Source of the DNA: Bin87 sp026710825
Lineage (GTDB): Bacteria; Chloroflexota; Dehalococcoidia; Lucifugimonadales; UBA3495
Assembly: GCA_965232815.1 (NCBI GenBank)
Contig: OZ247427.1
Location: forward strand, 3,658,001 to 3,722,000
Reading direction: 5' to 3'
Length of the DNA stretch: 64,000 nucleotides
Shown: one piece after another, positions 35,304 through 45,112 of the stretch
Layout: each line of letters begins with the position of its first letter
Position numbering within the stretch: position 1 is the first letter of the stretch
Notes under the pieces: model-generated
Databases searched by the model: none
What the model was told of the DNA's origin: nothing
The model's input: the letters and a program-made list of their open reading frames with translations, nothing else
Made by a program: the position numbers and the translations under genes

Positions 35304-38300
35304 ATGACAATCCACGGGAGTGAAATTGCAGCCGCTAAAGATCGCGCGCTTACAGCGAACACAGCGCAAAGCGTGCGCAATCAATTGATGACTCTCGAGT
35401 CGAGTCGGGCCCACGTGCGCACACGGTGGATATGGGAATTGCTGCAGAATGCGCGAGACGCCGGAGCCAATCGAGATGGCGAACTGGATGTCAAAGTAGC
35501 GCTTGACCAAAACCGCGTGGTCTTCAGTCATAACGGCAGCCCTTTCACCATTGACCAGATAATGCACCTCATCTACCACGGTTCCACGAAAGTGGAAGAC
35601 GAACTGACCATCGGGCAGTATGGCAGCGGTTTCCTCGCGACACATTTGCTCTCGCCCGAGATCGATATATCAGGGGTTTTGGAGGATGGGCGCACGTTCA
35701 GTTTCCAATTGGAGCGTGAAATCGGTTCGCCTGAAGAATTAACCGAATCGATGAACGCCGCGGTGATCGCTTTTGAGGCCTCGCTGTCAGATGCAGAGGC
35801 CAGCGGGACGGCTGCGACCGTGTTCTCCTATCCCCTGGATGGTGACGCGATTGACGTGGCCCAGGCGGGCATCGAGGCATTACGCGAATGCGCCCCGTTC
35901 ATCGTTGTATTCAATCGGGAATTTTTGGGAATCCAAATCGATTTCTTTGGTGATGTCACGTTGTTTCGGAAATCCGGGACCATCCCGCTTGCCGAAAACG
36001 GATTTGAAATGATCGAAGTGGCCGAAACCTCGAATCGTACCGATAGGTCTGTCTCATATCTCGCCGCGCATGGCGAAAAGACCTCAATAGCGATTCCGGT
36101 TGCGGATTTGGACGGCGTCAGAACGTGCATGCCTATTGTGAACGTGCCTCGCCTGTTTTTGGGCTTCCCGTTGATTGGAACCGAAAACTTCAGCTTTCCT
36201 GTGGTTATCAACAGTTTCCATTTCAGGCCCACTCCGGAACGAGACGGCGTATTCCTATACCTGGCTGAAGACGAAGCCAATCGGGAAAACGAAGCGGTGT
36301 TGGAGGAAGCGTGCCAACTGCTCATCAGACTTGTTCAGTATGCCGGGGCACATCGAATGCGCGAGTGCTACCGATTGGCAAATATCCCTGACGTGGAATC
36401 GCATCGGCGGTTGGGTGAAAGCGAACTGCGCCATTTGCTCGTCGACACCTTGCTGGGGGAGATTCAGCAAACACCGATGGTGGTGACCGCTTCAGGTGAA
36501 GTGCTGCCTCCCAACCAATCCTCGATAGCGTTTGCTGACACTCCGGACGGCGTTCTGGAAGTGTGGCATCTTCTGGTGGATGCACAGAACGAGGATGATT
36601 ACGCGCCCAAGCGTGAAGAGGCAACCGGATGGTGTGATGCCGTCAAGAGTTGGAGCGTATTGACAGACCGAGACGGGCCTTCGTTCTCGGGCGTATATGA
36701 CGGCAGGAAATTGGCCTTATGGGTGGCTGGTGAAAGAAAGGTAAGTACCCTAGAGAGCAGGTTGAGACCCGGTGTTTCCGCGATTTGCTGGCTGGACAGA
36801 TTGGTCAGTTTCCTTTACAGGAACTTCCCTGTAGCGATCCGAGAGCTTCATATTGTGCCCGACCAAAACGGATCGCTTCACAATCTCCCCGATTTGCACC
36901 GAGATATGGAAATCAGCACCGAATTGAAGGACGTCTGCGATGCAATGGAATGGCCAGTAAGGGATAACTTGAGGGACATTCGGATTGAGTCTCTCGCCGG
37001 CGAATCTGGTGCCGGGGATTGGGACAACGAGCACGTGGTAACCGAACTTCTCGTAAGGCTCCATGAACGTTCGAGAAACAACCCAGATGAGATGTTCAAA
37101 GAGGCGAGCACAGGCTTGTTCAGTTGGTTGGCCCACCATCGTTGGTTCGACACCTTACGAGGATTTCCGGCTTTCGCAGCTAGGTCATCCGATGATGATG
37201 AAGCGGTTATCGTCCATCTACCTCAAGACGACCATGGTCCCGACCAACCGTTTGGCCCGATTAACACTTGGCCGGAAGACCTGATCCCATACTCGGACCT
37301 GTTCCCGTTTGAGCGTATCTTGGACCAGCATTTCTTTGATGCTTTACCAAACCCTGAAATCTGGACAACGCTGGTTTCAAACGGTCTCGTGAGGACCGAG
37401 GTTCTGGTTTCACGAAAAAGAAAAATCAGCAAATTCTATCCGGACCATCCGGTTAGTGAAGGAGGAGGCCACACCACCCAGGAGGAAGTTGCCGTCACAG
37501 ACATATGGAGCAGAGCGGAAATCATGGACCGCGTCAGGGACAGTCAGGCGCGGGCTCGCCTGTTCTGGCGGTTTCTGCTGGAGTGGTTGGCACACAGAGA
37601 AGACGGAACTCTGGAACCGCAGTCAGGACAATGCGAGTGCGGGGAGACGCACCGGTATTACCCGACCCTTTGGCTCCAACCTGTGCGAGAAAATGACTGG
37701 ATCCGTATGAGTAATCCTGACGGGAGAGCGTTGGTTTCCGCAAAATCTTTGGCGGTTCTGCTTCGAGGCAGTGACTGGGAACCTGCTGCTATCAACGACA
37801 ATCCTGCCGCCGACAAACTGCTGAGAGCGATTGGGACATCGCGTTACGATTTGGTGTTCGAGTTTTTGGCGTCGGACGACGAAGAGAGAACTGCATTGGA
37901 TGATGCTCTCACAAACATCTTGGACAGCACGGGTGGCGACATAGGACAACTCGAGCACGGAATGCAGTTCATGAAAGACCTGCAGGATAACCCTGACCTG
38001 CCCAATGAACTTGCGGAACTCCGGATGCGCAAGCGGCAAATGGATGGCATTCGTCGATTGGGTGGCCACGTGGAAGATTTGGTCCGACAGTGCTTGGAAC
38101 ACGAGGGGTTTGACGTATGCCGCACCGGCACAGGTTCTGATTTCAGAATCGAATACAACGACATAATCAGGCTGGAACTGGCTAAATCGGACAGCAAATG
38201 GTTGGTTGAGGTGAAAGCCACCCAGGGGAGCGATGTTCGGATGTCTGGCATCCAGGCTGCCAAAGCGGTCGAACAAGGAGATGGGTTCCTGCTCTGCGTT

Positions 38301-38564
38301 GTACCCGTCGAAGTTGATCTGCCGGATTTGGAACTGGACATGGTTCGGGCTTCAATGAAATTCGTTCAGAATATTGGCCCGCGAGTTCACGCCATATGCA
38401 ATGATTTGGATCGACTCGAAGGCCTTCGGCAGGGTATTGTAGTTGACGACAATTCTGGATTCCAGTTGGAGCTCGACAACGGCAATCCTAGGGTGAGAGT
38501 CGCGGAAGATATATGGGAAACCCACGGCTTTGTTCTTTCCGAGTTGTTGAACAGGTTGCAATAA
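35304..38564 (+). CDS. Sacsin-type GHKL ATPase with C-terminal NOV_C (DUF3883) nuclease-like domain
   Basis: A 1086-residue predicted defence protein. Residues 40-120 form a GHKL ATP-binding fold: N-box WELLQNARDA (Glu45, Asn49) and glycine lid IGQYGSGFLATHL near 103-115. The middle is long and not recognised, with a possible metal site CECGETH near 775. The last 190 residues resemble the NOV_C/DUF3883 domain, with the PD-(D/E)xK-like core SDFRIEYND...WLVEVKATQGS (Glu969, Lys971). The start at 35304 follows AAAGGAG. An ATPase gating a nuclease is a plausible mechanism for sensing and cutting foreign DNA, but this is inference. It sits between two IS1380 copies, so it could have moved with them. 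Confidence 0.75.
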   Translation: MTIHGSEIAAAKDRALTANTAQSVRNQLMTLESSRAHVRTRWIWELLQNARDAGANRDGELDVKVALDQNRVVFSHNGSPFTIDQIMHLIYHGSTKVEDELTIGQYGSGFLATHLLSPEIDISGVLEDGRTFSFQLEREIGSPEELTESMNAAVIAFEASLSDAEASGTAATVFSYPLDGDAIDVAQAGIEALRECAPFIVVFNREFLGIQIDFFGDVTLFRKSGTIPLAENGFEMIEVAETSNRTDRSVSYLAAHGEKTSIAIPVADLDGVRTCMPIVNVPRLFLGFPLIGTENFSFPVVINSFHFRPTPERDGVFLYLAEDEANRENEAVLEEACQLLIRLVQYAGAHRMRECYRLANIPDVESHRRLGESELRHLLVDTLLGEIQQTPMVVTASGEVLPPNQSSIAFADTPDGVLEVWHLLVDAQNEDDYAPKREEATGWCDAVKSWSVLTDRDGPSFSGVYDGRKLALWVAGERKVSTLESRLRPGVSAICWLDRLVSFLYRNFPVAIRELHIVPDQNGSLHNLPDLHRDMEISTELKDVCDAMEWPVRDNLRDIRIESLAGESGAGDWDNEHVVTELLVRLHERSRNNPDEMFKEASTGLFSWLAHHRWFDTLRGFPAFAARSSDDDEAVIVHLPQDDHGPDQPFGPINTWPEDLIPYSDLFPFERILDQHFFDALPNPEIWTTLVSNGLVRTEVLVSRKRKISKFYPDHPVSEGGGHTTQEEVAVTDIWSRAEIMDRVRDSQARARLFWRFLLEWLAHREDGTLEPQSGQCECGETHRYYPTLWLQPVRENDWIRMSNPDGRALVSAKSLAVLLRGSDWEPAAINDNPAADKLLRAIGTSRYDLVFEFLASDDEERTALDDALTNILDSTGGDIGQLEHGMQFMKDLQDNPDLPNELAELRMRKRQMDGIRRLGGHVEDLVRQCLEHEGFDVCRTGTGSDFRIEYNDIIRLELAKSDSKWLVEVKATQGSDVRMSGIQAAKAVEQGDGFLLCVVPVEVDLPDLELDMVRASMKFVQNIGPRVHAICNDLDRLEGLRQGIVVDDNSGFQLELDNGNPRVRVAEDIWETHGFVLSELLNRLQ

Positions 38565-38627
38565 AGAGCCTGTAATTCATTCGCCTCGCGGGGTGTTGAA
38601 ATTGGGCGTTGTTGGGTGGGGCGTAAG

Positions 38628-39015
38628 CCGCAATCCACGGAAGAGGTGATTGTCGAGGGGTGCTGAGGGGGTAAGAAAGTGCTCCCGGCTTCGGGGAAAT
38701 TGGTTTTTGAAATAGCAAACCGCCCTGAAACAAGGAGCACCCATCGGATGCTACCACGCGAGCGCCCCGACCGCATCCACGTCGCCTTCGACGATCACCG
38801 CCTGGTGGCGGCTGGCAAGCCGAAGAAGCTGGCGCTCACCGCGTGCAAGCGGAAATTGCTTACCATGCTCAACGCCATATTGAAAACCGGCCAGTACTGG
38901 AATCCATGCATCAGCACGGCTTGACATTCAACACGGTTGCTACGTTGACCTGGGAGATGCGCCGGGTCGGGCGTATGCGGGCGACAATCTGCTGCTCTTG
39001 GTGGCGTCGGCGCTG
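38628..39015 (+). mobile_element. Truncated IS1380 copy interrupted by an IS110 fragment
   Basis: An IS1380 left end (CCGCAATCCACGGAA) is followed by the first 40 codons of its transposase (38676-38811; MLPRERPDRIHVAFDDHRLV). About 110 nt then read like the C-terminus of an IS110-family transposase (LALTACKRKLLTMLNAIL), and IS1380 sequence resumes (YVDLGDAPGRAYAGDNLLLLVASALSG) before stopping near 39015. It is a mosaic of two decayed elements. Confidence 0.65.
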
Positions 39016-39826
39016 TCCGGATACTGCGGTATTGTATTTGGACTACGGGACGTTCGAGATGACTGCATGCAATGGTCCTCCAGTTATTTCGAATTGGCGT
39101 TAATTTCCGCTCGCTCTAGCAGCCCGTCCGAGAAAAACTGTAGTTGGGCAGTTTGGGCTATGATGGGTTGAGCATCAGATTGGAGGAGTGGTCAATGAGC
39201 AAGACCTACCTTCCCTACGACCCCGACCAGCAGTTGCTGCTGCCACAGGCCCTGCAGGAGTGGCTGCCCGAGGATCACCTGTCCTATTTCATCTCCGACG
39301 TCGTGGATCAGTTGGACATCTCGGAGATCATGGACCGCTACGAGCAGGAGCGGCGGAGCGGACCGCCCTACCATCCTTTGATGATGGTTAAGGTGCTGCT
39401 GTATGGCTACTGCGTGGGAGTGGCGTCATCGCGAAGGATGGCCCAGCGGCTGCACGAGGACGTGGCCTTTCAGGTACTGGCGGCGAACAACACGCCTGAT
39501 TTCCGCACCATCTCCGACTTTCGCAAGGATCATCTGGAGGCGTTGTCGGGGCTATTCTTGCAGGTGCTGATGCTGTGCCAGCAGGCGGGGCTGAAGAAGC
39601 TGGGGCATGTGGCGCTGGACGGCACCAAGGTGAAGGCCAACGCATCGAAGCACAAGGCGATGAGCTACCGGAGGATGAAAGGGAAGGAAGCGCAGTTGTC
39701 GGCGGAGGTGGCGGAGTTGTGTGAAACGCCGCGGACATTGAGCCAGTGATCGCCAAGGACTATGTACCACCCTGGGCGCGTGGCGATTTTGATAGATATC
39801 AGTTCGTAGTTTCCTGGTCAATCACC

Positions 39827-40585
39827 TCATTGGTTGCTGAGTAGAGCGCGGTGTGGCGATAGTCGTTCCCGGTAGCTGGTGCCTTCGATGACGATCTGGT
39901 AGCTGGCGTTGCCCAGGCGGTCGAGCGCACTGTTGCCGAGGATGGGATCGTCAAAAAGACTGAGCCATTCGTCGACGGCTCGGTTGCTGGTGATGACGAA
40001 GCTGGAAGACCGGTGCCGGTTGAGGATGAGCTCATACAGATCGGCGGACTGCTGGGCGGTGAGGCGGTGGAGCCCGAGGTCATCGAGGATGAGCAGGTCG
40101 GGGGTGATGAAGGATCGGAAGGTACGGTCCACGGAGTTGTCGACCCGAGATTGGGCTAAGGCCTTGAAGAAGTCGTCGGCGTGGCTGAAACGCACGGTGT
40201 GTCCGGCGCGGACGGCCGAATAGCCCAAGGCCTGAGCGAGAAAGCTCTTGCCGACGCCGGCCGGTCCGACCAGGAGCACGTGCTCGTGCTTGTCGAGAAA
40301 CTCCAATGAGAAGACGGCGTCCAGCAGGCGGCGATCCAGATTAATTGATGCCGACCAGTCGAAGTCCTCGAGGCGGCAGGTCTCCTCGAAACCGGTGCCC
40401 TGCAGCCGTAGTTCGATGCGGCGTTGGGCGCGGCGGTTGACCTCGTCGCTGAGGATGATCTCCAGGAAGGAGGCGTAGTCCAGCCGCTCCCTTCTGGCCA
40501 GGGCGATGCGTTCGGGCAAAGTGGCGGCCATGGGGCCCAGCTGAAGGCGCTTGAGCAGGGGTGTGAGTTCGGTGATGCGCGTCAT
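39827..40585 (-). CDS. istB: IS21 helper ATPase IstB
   Basis: A 252-residue AAA+ ATPase that assists the IstA transposase in target capture. Walker A GPAGVGKSFLAQALG and Walker B LLILDDLG are intact, as is the C-terminal SSFVITSNRAVDEWLSLFDDPILGNSALDRL. Its ATG overlaps the istA stop (ATGA), the standard istAB arrangement. The frame is undamaged, unlike istA. Confidence 0.93.
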   Translation of the reverse strand: MTRITELTPLLKRLQLGPMAATLPERIALARRERLDYASFLEIILSDEVNRRAQRRIELRLQGTGFEETCRLEDFDWSASINLDRRLLDAVFSLEFLDKHEHVLLVGPAGVGKSFLAQALGYSAVRAGHTVRFSHADDFFKALAQSRVDNSVDRTFRSFITPDLLILDDLGLHRLTAQQSADLYELILNRHRSSSFVITSNRAVDEWLSLFDDPILGNSALDRLGNASYQIVIEGTSYRERLSPHRALLSNQ

Positions 40586-42144
40586 GATCGACCTCCAGCG
40601 GCCAGGGCGAAGACGGAGCCGGGTCGGGCGAAGCGGCCAGCTGGCATGGGCAGTGGCAATTGCGGCATGGCCTCCTGTTCCAAAGCCTGCACCAGGATGC
40701 GTTCCACCCGGCGCACGTCGATGAGATCGACCTCCAGGGCGCGCTGGCAGGCCGCATCAAGACGCTGGGCGGTGTAGCGATCGCCCAGCCTGATCAGCTT
40801 GTGCCCCTGCCTGATCTTCGACCAGGGATGCCGGTCGTCGAAGAGCCGTTCGGCAAACTCGGCCACCGCCGGTCCCAGCAGGGCGGCGCTGCGCTTGATG
40901 CGCTCCGGCGCTTTCATGGTGTAGGCGGTGAGTTCGGCCGGATAATCGTCAGGATCGGTGGAGCGACCGCCCTTGGGCTGACGCTGGTGGATCTTGACCA
41001 GCTTGCCCCGGTGCTAGATGCGCACCAGCTTGCTGTCCAGCCTGATTTCCACCTTCTGTCCCGGTGGGCAGGACGATGACGGCACTGAGTAAAGCGCGTA
41101 CTGGCAGGCCACGTGATGGTCAGAATGCACCTTGGCGGCGCGCCAGTGGGTGATCTCGTAGGGCTCGCCGTCCCAGGGCAGCAGGGCATGACGCTCCTCA
41201 TCCTGGAACACCACCAGGGGTTTCTTTCTGGTGGTGCCGTGGGTCCGCTGACCCGCCACCTGCAGGCACCAGCGCTGGGCCTCAGTGCGCAGATGAGCCA
41301 GTCCGTTGAAATCACCGCTCTTGAAGAGGCGCTCCCTGACGTAGGGCACGCTCCGCTCTACCTTGGGTTTGTCCTTGGGATGACGCACCCGGGCTGGATC
41401 GGCGACGAAATCGCGATGCTGGGAGTATTCCAGAAAGCCCCGGGTCAGCCGGGGATGCAACAGGTCCGGTCCCGCCACCGCCGCGGGAAAATTGTCGATG
41501 ACCAGATACCTGGGTACGCCGCAGAAAAACGCCCACGCCGCCTCCAGGCCGGCGATCACGTCCTACAGCTTCTGGCTGTGCGTCGGCCACACGAAGCAAT
41601 GCCGCGAGTACGACAGCACGATGATCAGCGCCCATACCACCCTGCGTTTGCCCGTGGCCGGATCGGTAATCATCCCCAATCGGCCGAAGTCAGCCTCAGC
41701 CACCTCGCCGGGCTCAGTGTCGGCCATCCGCACCGTGCGGACACTGCGTCGTCCCCAGTTTCGTTTCCTGATGAACCGCCGCAACGACGTGTACGACACC
41801 GCACACCACCGCGCCGCCAACAACTCCTGGATGCAGGTCACCTTCAACCGGTCGCCGGTCAGCCACTGGTAAATCTGGTCGGCCCACGGAGCCAGGCCGT
41901 CCTCAACCGGCGTCTCCACTCGCTTGGGACCAGCCCGGCTGATCCCAGCCAACCGGCTCAACTGCTCCTCGCTGGGAGCCGGACCGTCCTGCGCAATCCC
42001 ATCCCCTTTTGCCGCTGACAGATACTTGCGCACCGTCGCCCGCGACAGTCCCGTCCCCTCCGCTATCTGACGCTGACTGCTTCCCGCCTGCCAGCGGCGC
42101 ATCACTTCCTGTATTTCCACTCTGAGCACCTCCTTGTACGCCAT
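40582..42144 (-). pseudogene. istA: IS21 transposase IstA with two in-frame amber codons
   Basis: One continuous frame from 42144 to 40582 encodes the IstA layout: N-terminal helix-turn-helix (SQRQIAEGTGLSRATVRKYL), DDE core (VAEADFGRLGMITDPATGKRR, RYLVIDNFPAAV, HPKDKPKVERSVPYVRERL) and C-terminal domain. It is interrupted by TAG at 41563-41565 (after HSQKL) and TAG at 41014-41016 (after KLVRI). There is no frameshift. The interruptions are single-base changes away from sense codons. The element is therefore probably inactive unless supplied with transposase in trans. Confidence 0.85.
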
Positions 42145-43156
42145 CGCTGCACCTCAAAATCAAAGTGCGGCAATGATCGCCATCGTGGCGCCCACGGGTG
42201 GTCATAGACCTTGGCGAACTGGCCTATAGTTCGCGGCGATTTCCTCGTTTACTGGTACATAGTTCTTGGCGTTTTACAGTTGCTGCGTCGGGCACAGGAG
42301 ACAGATGAGGAGGAGGACAAGCGCTACGGCAAAGACTGGAGCGGTGATGAGCTGCCACCGGAGTTGGCCTTTCGGGAGGGTCGGTTGGAGAAGATACGCG
42401 AGGCCATGGCGGCGCTGGAAGCCGAGGCCCAGGCCGCCGCTGAGCAGGCAGAGGCTGAGGGCAGGGAGCATCCTGGCGTGCCCGAAGACAAGGCCCAGCG
42501 CAACTTCACCGACCCCCAGTCCCGCATCATGCCCGCCTCTGGTGGCAAGGACTTCCTGCAAGCCTACAACTGCCAGGCGGTGGTGGATCATGAGCATCAG
42601 GTGATCGTGGCGGCTCGTGCCACCAACGTGGCATCGGACAAGCAGCAGGCGGTGGTGATGATCGAGGAGGTGATTGCCAACACCGGTGAGGTGCCCAAAG
42701 AAGTATCCGCTGACGCCGGTTACTACTCAGCCACGGCCGTGGCCGATTTTCAGGCCTTGGGGGTGGACCCCTTCGTCGCGCCGGAAAAGACCCGCCACGG
42801 CCACCAACCGCCGCCCGCGCCGCGAGGACGGATACCCAGGGATCTCTCGCCCAGAGACCGGATGCGGTGCAAGCTGCAGACCAAACGGGGCCGGCACCGT
42901 TACGCGTTACGCATGGCGACGGTGGAACCGGTCTTCGGCCAGATCAAGCAGGGCCGAGGGTTCCGGCAGTTCCTGCTGCGGGGTTTGGAGAAGGTCAAAG
43001 GGGAATGGTCCCTGATCTGCACTACCCACAACCTGCTCAAGCTCTTCCGCTACGGTGCCCTGACCGTAAACCCCGGACCTCCCATTGTCTCCCCGGCCTG
43101 ATCCATCCCCAAAGCAACCTTCTGCAACCCTTCACGCCTAATCCTCAGACAGACTC

Positions 43157-44032
43157 CTAGGCAGCGAGGTCCTAGCAGTACGACTTGGCGGGATCTACGC
43201 ACTTCAACAACTCGCAGGCGAGCGCCCGAAGGAATACCACATTCAAGTCGTGCGTTTGCTTTGCGCCTTCGTCAGGAATCCGACTGGAGCTGAACGTAGA
43301 ATTCAGGAGGACGAAATTCCGTCCGATGAATCTGCTCAAGTGGCGACACCGCGTGAAGACATCCAGGCCGCTGTATCAGCGATCCGCACCCGCAGTTCGC
43401 TCAGCAGAGAGATCGAACGAGCGGCCAACTTCGCGCTGGATCTGCGCGGGGCGCATCTTTCGGGTGTATATATGCAAGGGCTTAACTTTTCAAGCGCCGA
43501 CCTGAGGGGGGCGCTTTTAATGTACGCCGATTTGACCGAGGCTGTCCTTTCTGGGTGCTCGTTGCACCAGGCAAATCTATACCACGCGACGCTCAATGGT
43601 GTGGATCTGTCAGGAGCGCATATCGAGAGGACGAGATTAGCCCGTTGCCAAGCACGGCAAGCAAGTTTCTCCCGTGCCCGACTCTTAGCCTCTGATTTGT
43701 CGCGATCCTCCTTGCAGTTGGCCGACTTTTCGCAGGCTCAAATCGATTCAACTACTTTTATCGAGTCGACGTTAGAGGACGCTAATTTTTTGGGTGCGCA
43801 TGTTCAAATAAGGGAAATCCCTGAGAGTGAAGATTTCCAAATTTCAGGCCTTTGGTTTACCTGTTTGACGCAAAATCAACTAGATTCCGCCAGGTCAGAT
43901 CCAGTCAATCCTCCCAGAATAGCCGATGGTACCGTTGACCCTTTTTCAGGGGATCCCTTGGAGAGGCGTGGCCGACCGTTAGGCCTCGCACGTGGGTTGA
44001 ACAGCATACCGAGCGCTCGGCGATTCGGGTAG
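43157..44032 (+). pseudogene. Pentapeptide-repeat protein, 5'-truncated by IS1182
   Basis: The frame is open from the IS1182 boundary (RLGGIYALQQLAGERPKEYHIQVVRLLCAFVRNP) and lacks its start. This segment is typical of the region preceding pentapeptide repeats in bacterial membrane-linked repeat proteins. The repeats run from about 43440 to 43790 (LDLRGAHLSG, SSADLRGALLMYADLTEAVLSGCSLHQANLYHATLNG). A downstream GTG at 43250 could permit an N-terminally shortened product of 260 residues. Most likely it is a disrupted gene. The original N-terminal domain, probably with membrane segments, is missing. Confidence 0.7.
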
Positions 44033-44566
44033 GTTCCCGACCAACGCCAGATGGACCGGTGAAGGGTACATAGATCGCCTTCAGTGCGTTGGATGCCCAG
44101 AAATCGTTCGTACGCGACGATATTACTAACGGCGTTGGGTCAGCCGAACACAGTTTGACAGCGGACATGGAAACGATGTGTCGGCGTCCATGGCCTCATG
44201 ATACTGATACGCGATTTGGTTCGCATAAGATAGGTTCCGTAAACCGAGTTGTGCGGAGGATCGTCCCTCAGGCGTGGTTGCGGTTTTCGACACCCAAATT
44301 TTCCACCCTCTGATTGCGGGAATCGTTAGCCAGTGCGGCCACTTTTCGTCGGGTCGGTGCGGCAGGCATCCTCAAACGCGACGGATTGCGCAACTGTCGC
44401 CATCGCACTGCCGATTTCAGTGAAGATCCGATATTGATACCAACTTTCCGCAGGACCTGTGGACATGCGTCATCGGTTACTGGTGGATTTCCTCAGCCGG
44501 TTCCAACAGGGGTTCCCAAGAGCGCCTACCGGCAACTGAGTCGCCGGTGTCGGCGTACATAACTAC
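44033..44566. other. Intergenic stretch
   Basis: I see no gene, RNA or repeat with support here. Codon usage in all frames looks random. It may be decayed sequence. Confidence 0.4.
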
Positions 44567-44998
44567 CTATGCGTAGAGGTAAGGTTCTAGGCCTTTGCCT
44601 GCAGAGAGACCATCAGGCCGTGAGATGCCCTTCACTTCCACTATCCAGACCGGTGCGTTGGGCCGAAAGAAGGCGGGATTGATCCAAGTATCGTTCTTCA
44701 ACAGGTCATGTTGATAGGACCGTAGGGTCGCCAGGCAACTCGCCCATACCCTCTCGATTTCCGTCCCCGAAACCCCGGGGGCGGAAATCACAAGTCGTTC
44801 GGTTGCCAACCTCTCCGCTTCGCTGCGGCTGATCAAGCCATCTCGATTCGGAGGAACCTCCAACCCTGAACAGCGGGCATCAGCGGCGTCTCCCGATGTA
44901 CCAAAGCAGGCGACAGTCAGGGTGAATGCCAGGACGACGGCCGGAAAAACGACCAGGCGAAACCGGAAATCCTCAATGAATGTCAGCGGAAACACCAC
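44567..44998 (-). CDS. Hypothetical lipoprotein
   Basis: A protein of about 143 residues. AAGGAG precedes two adjacent GTG codons at 44998 and 44995; either could start it. A hydrophobic stretch FRLVVFPAVVLAFTLTVAC ends in a lipobox-like Cys, suggesting export and lipid attachment. The mature part has no recognised domain (AERLATERLVISAPG, WINPAFFRPNAPVWIVEVKGISRPDG). It may be one of several small surface lipoproteins in this genome. Confidence 0.55.
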   Translation of the reverse strand: MVFPLTFIEDFRFRLVVFPAVVLAFTLTVACFGTSGDAADARCSGLEVPPNRDGLISRSEAERLATERLVISAPGVSGTEIERVWASCLATLRSYQHDLLKNDTWINPAFFRPNAPVWIVEVKGISRPDGLSAGKGLEPYLYA

Positions 44999-45112
44999 GC
45001 TCCTTCGGACTTGGCATCGCCCGAAATCTGAAAGTCCACACGCCCCCAGCAAAAGGACAGACCTGGCCACTTGACGGGACCCCCTGGAGCCGCGGGACTC
45101 CTACGTGCGCCA

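Larger units (their letters stand above)
39720..42278 (-). mobile_element. IS21-family insertion sequence inside IS1182
   Basis: A 2559-bp element with ends TGTGAAACGCC and (reverse complement) TGTAAAACGCC, flanked by a 4-bp target duplication GTTG (39716-39719 and 42279-42282). It carries istA and istB on the minus strand. Both ends also contain subterminal repeats that include an ACTATGTACCA block, as is usual in IS21. Confidence 0.92.
39195..43101 (+). pseudogene. IS1182-family transposase split by IS21
   Basis: Codons 1-175 lie at 39195-39719 (MSKTYLPYDPDQQLLLPQAL, PPYHPLMMVKVLLYGYCVGV, VALDGTKVKANASKHKAMSYRRMK) and the remainder at 42283-43101 (DPQSRIMPASGGKDFLQAYNCQAVVD, SADAGYYSATAVADF, RHRYALRMATVEPVFGQIKQGRGFRQFLLRG). 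Removing IS21 and one copy of its GTTG duplication restores an unbroken 447-residue DDE transposase, so the interruption looks recent. GAGG precedes the ATG. Confidence 0.88.
39120..43156 (+). mobile_element. IS1182-family insertion sequence, interrupted by IS21
   Basis: The ends carry related inverted repeats (AGCCCGTCCGAGAA left, AGTCTGTCTGAGGA right, reverse complement). CTAG lies directly outside each end (39116-39119 and 43157-43160). Without the IS21 insertion the element is about 1.48 kb with one transposase gene. Confidence 0.8.
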
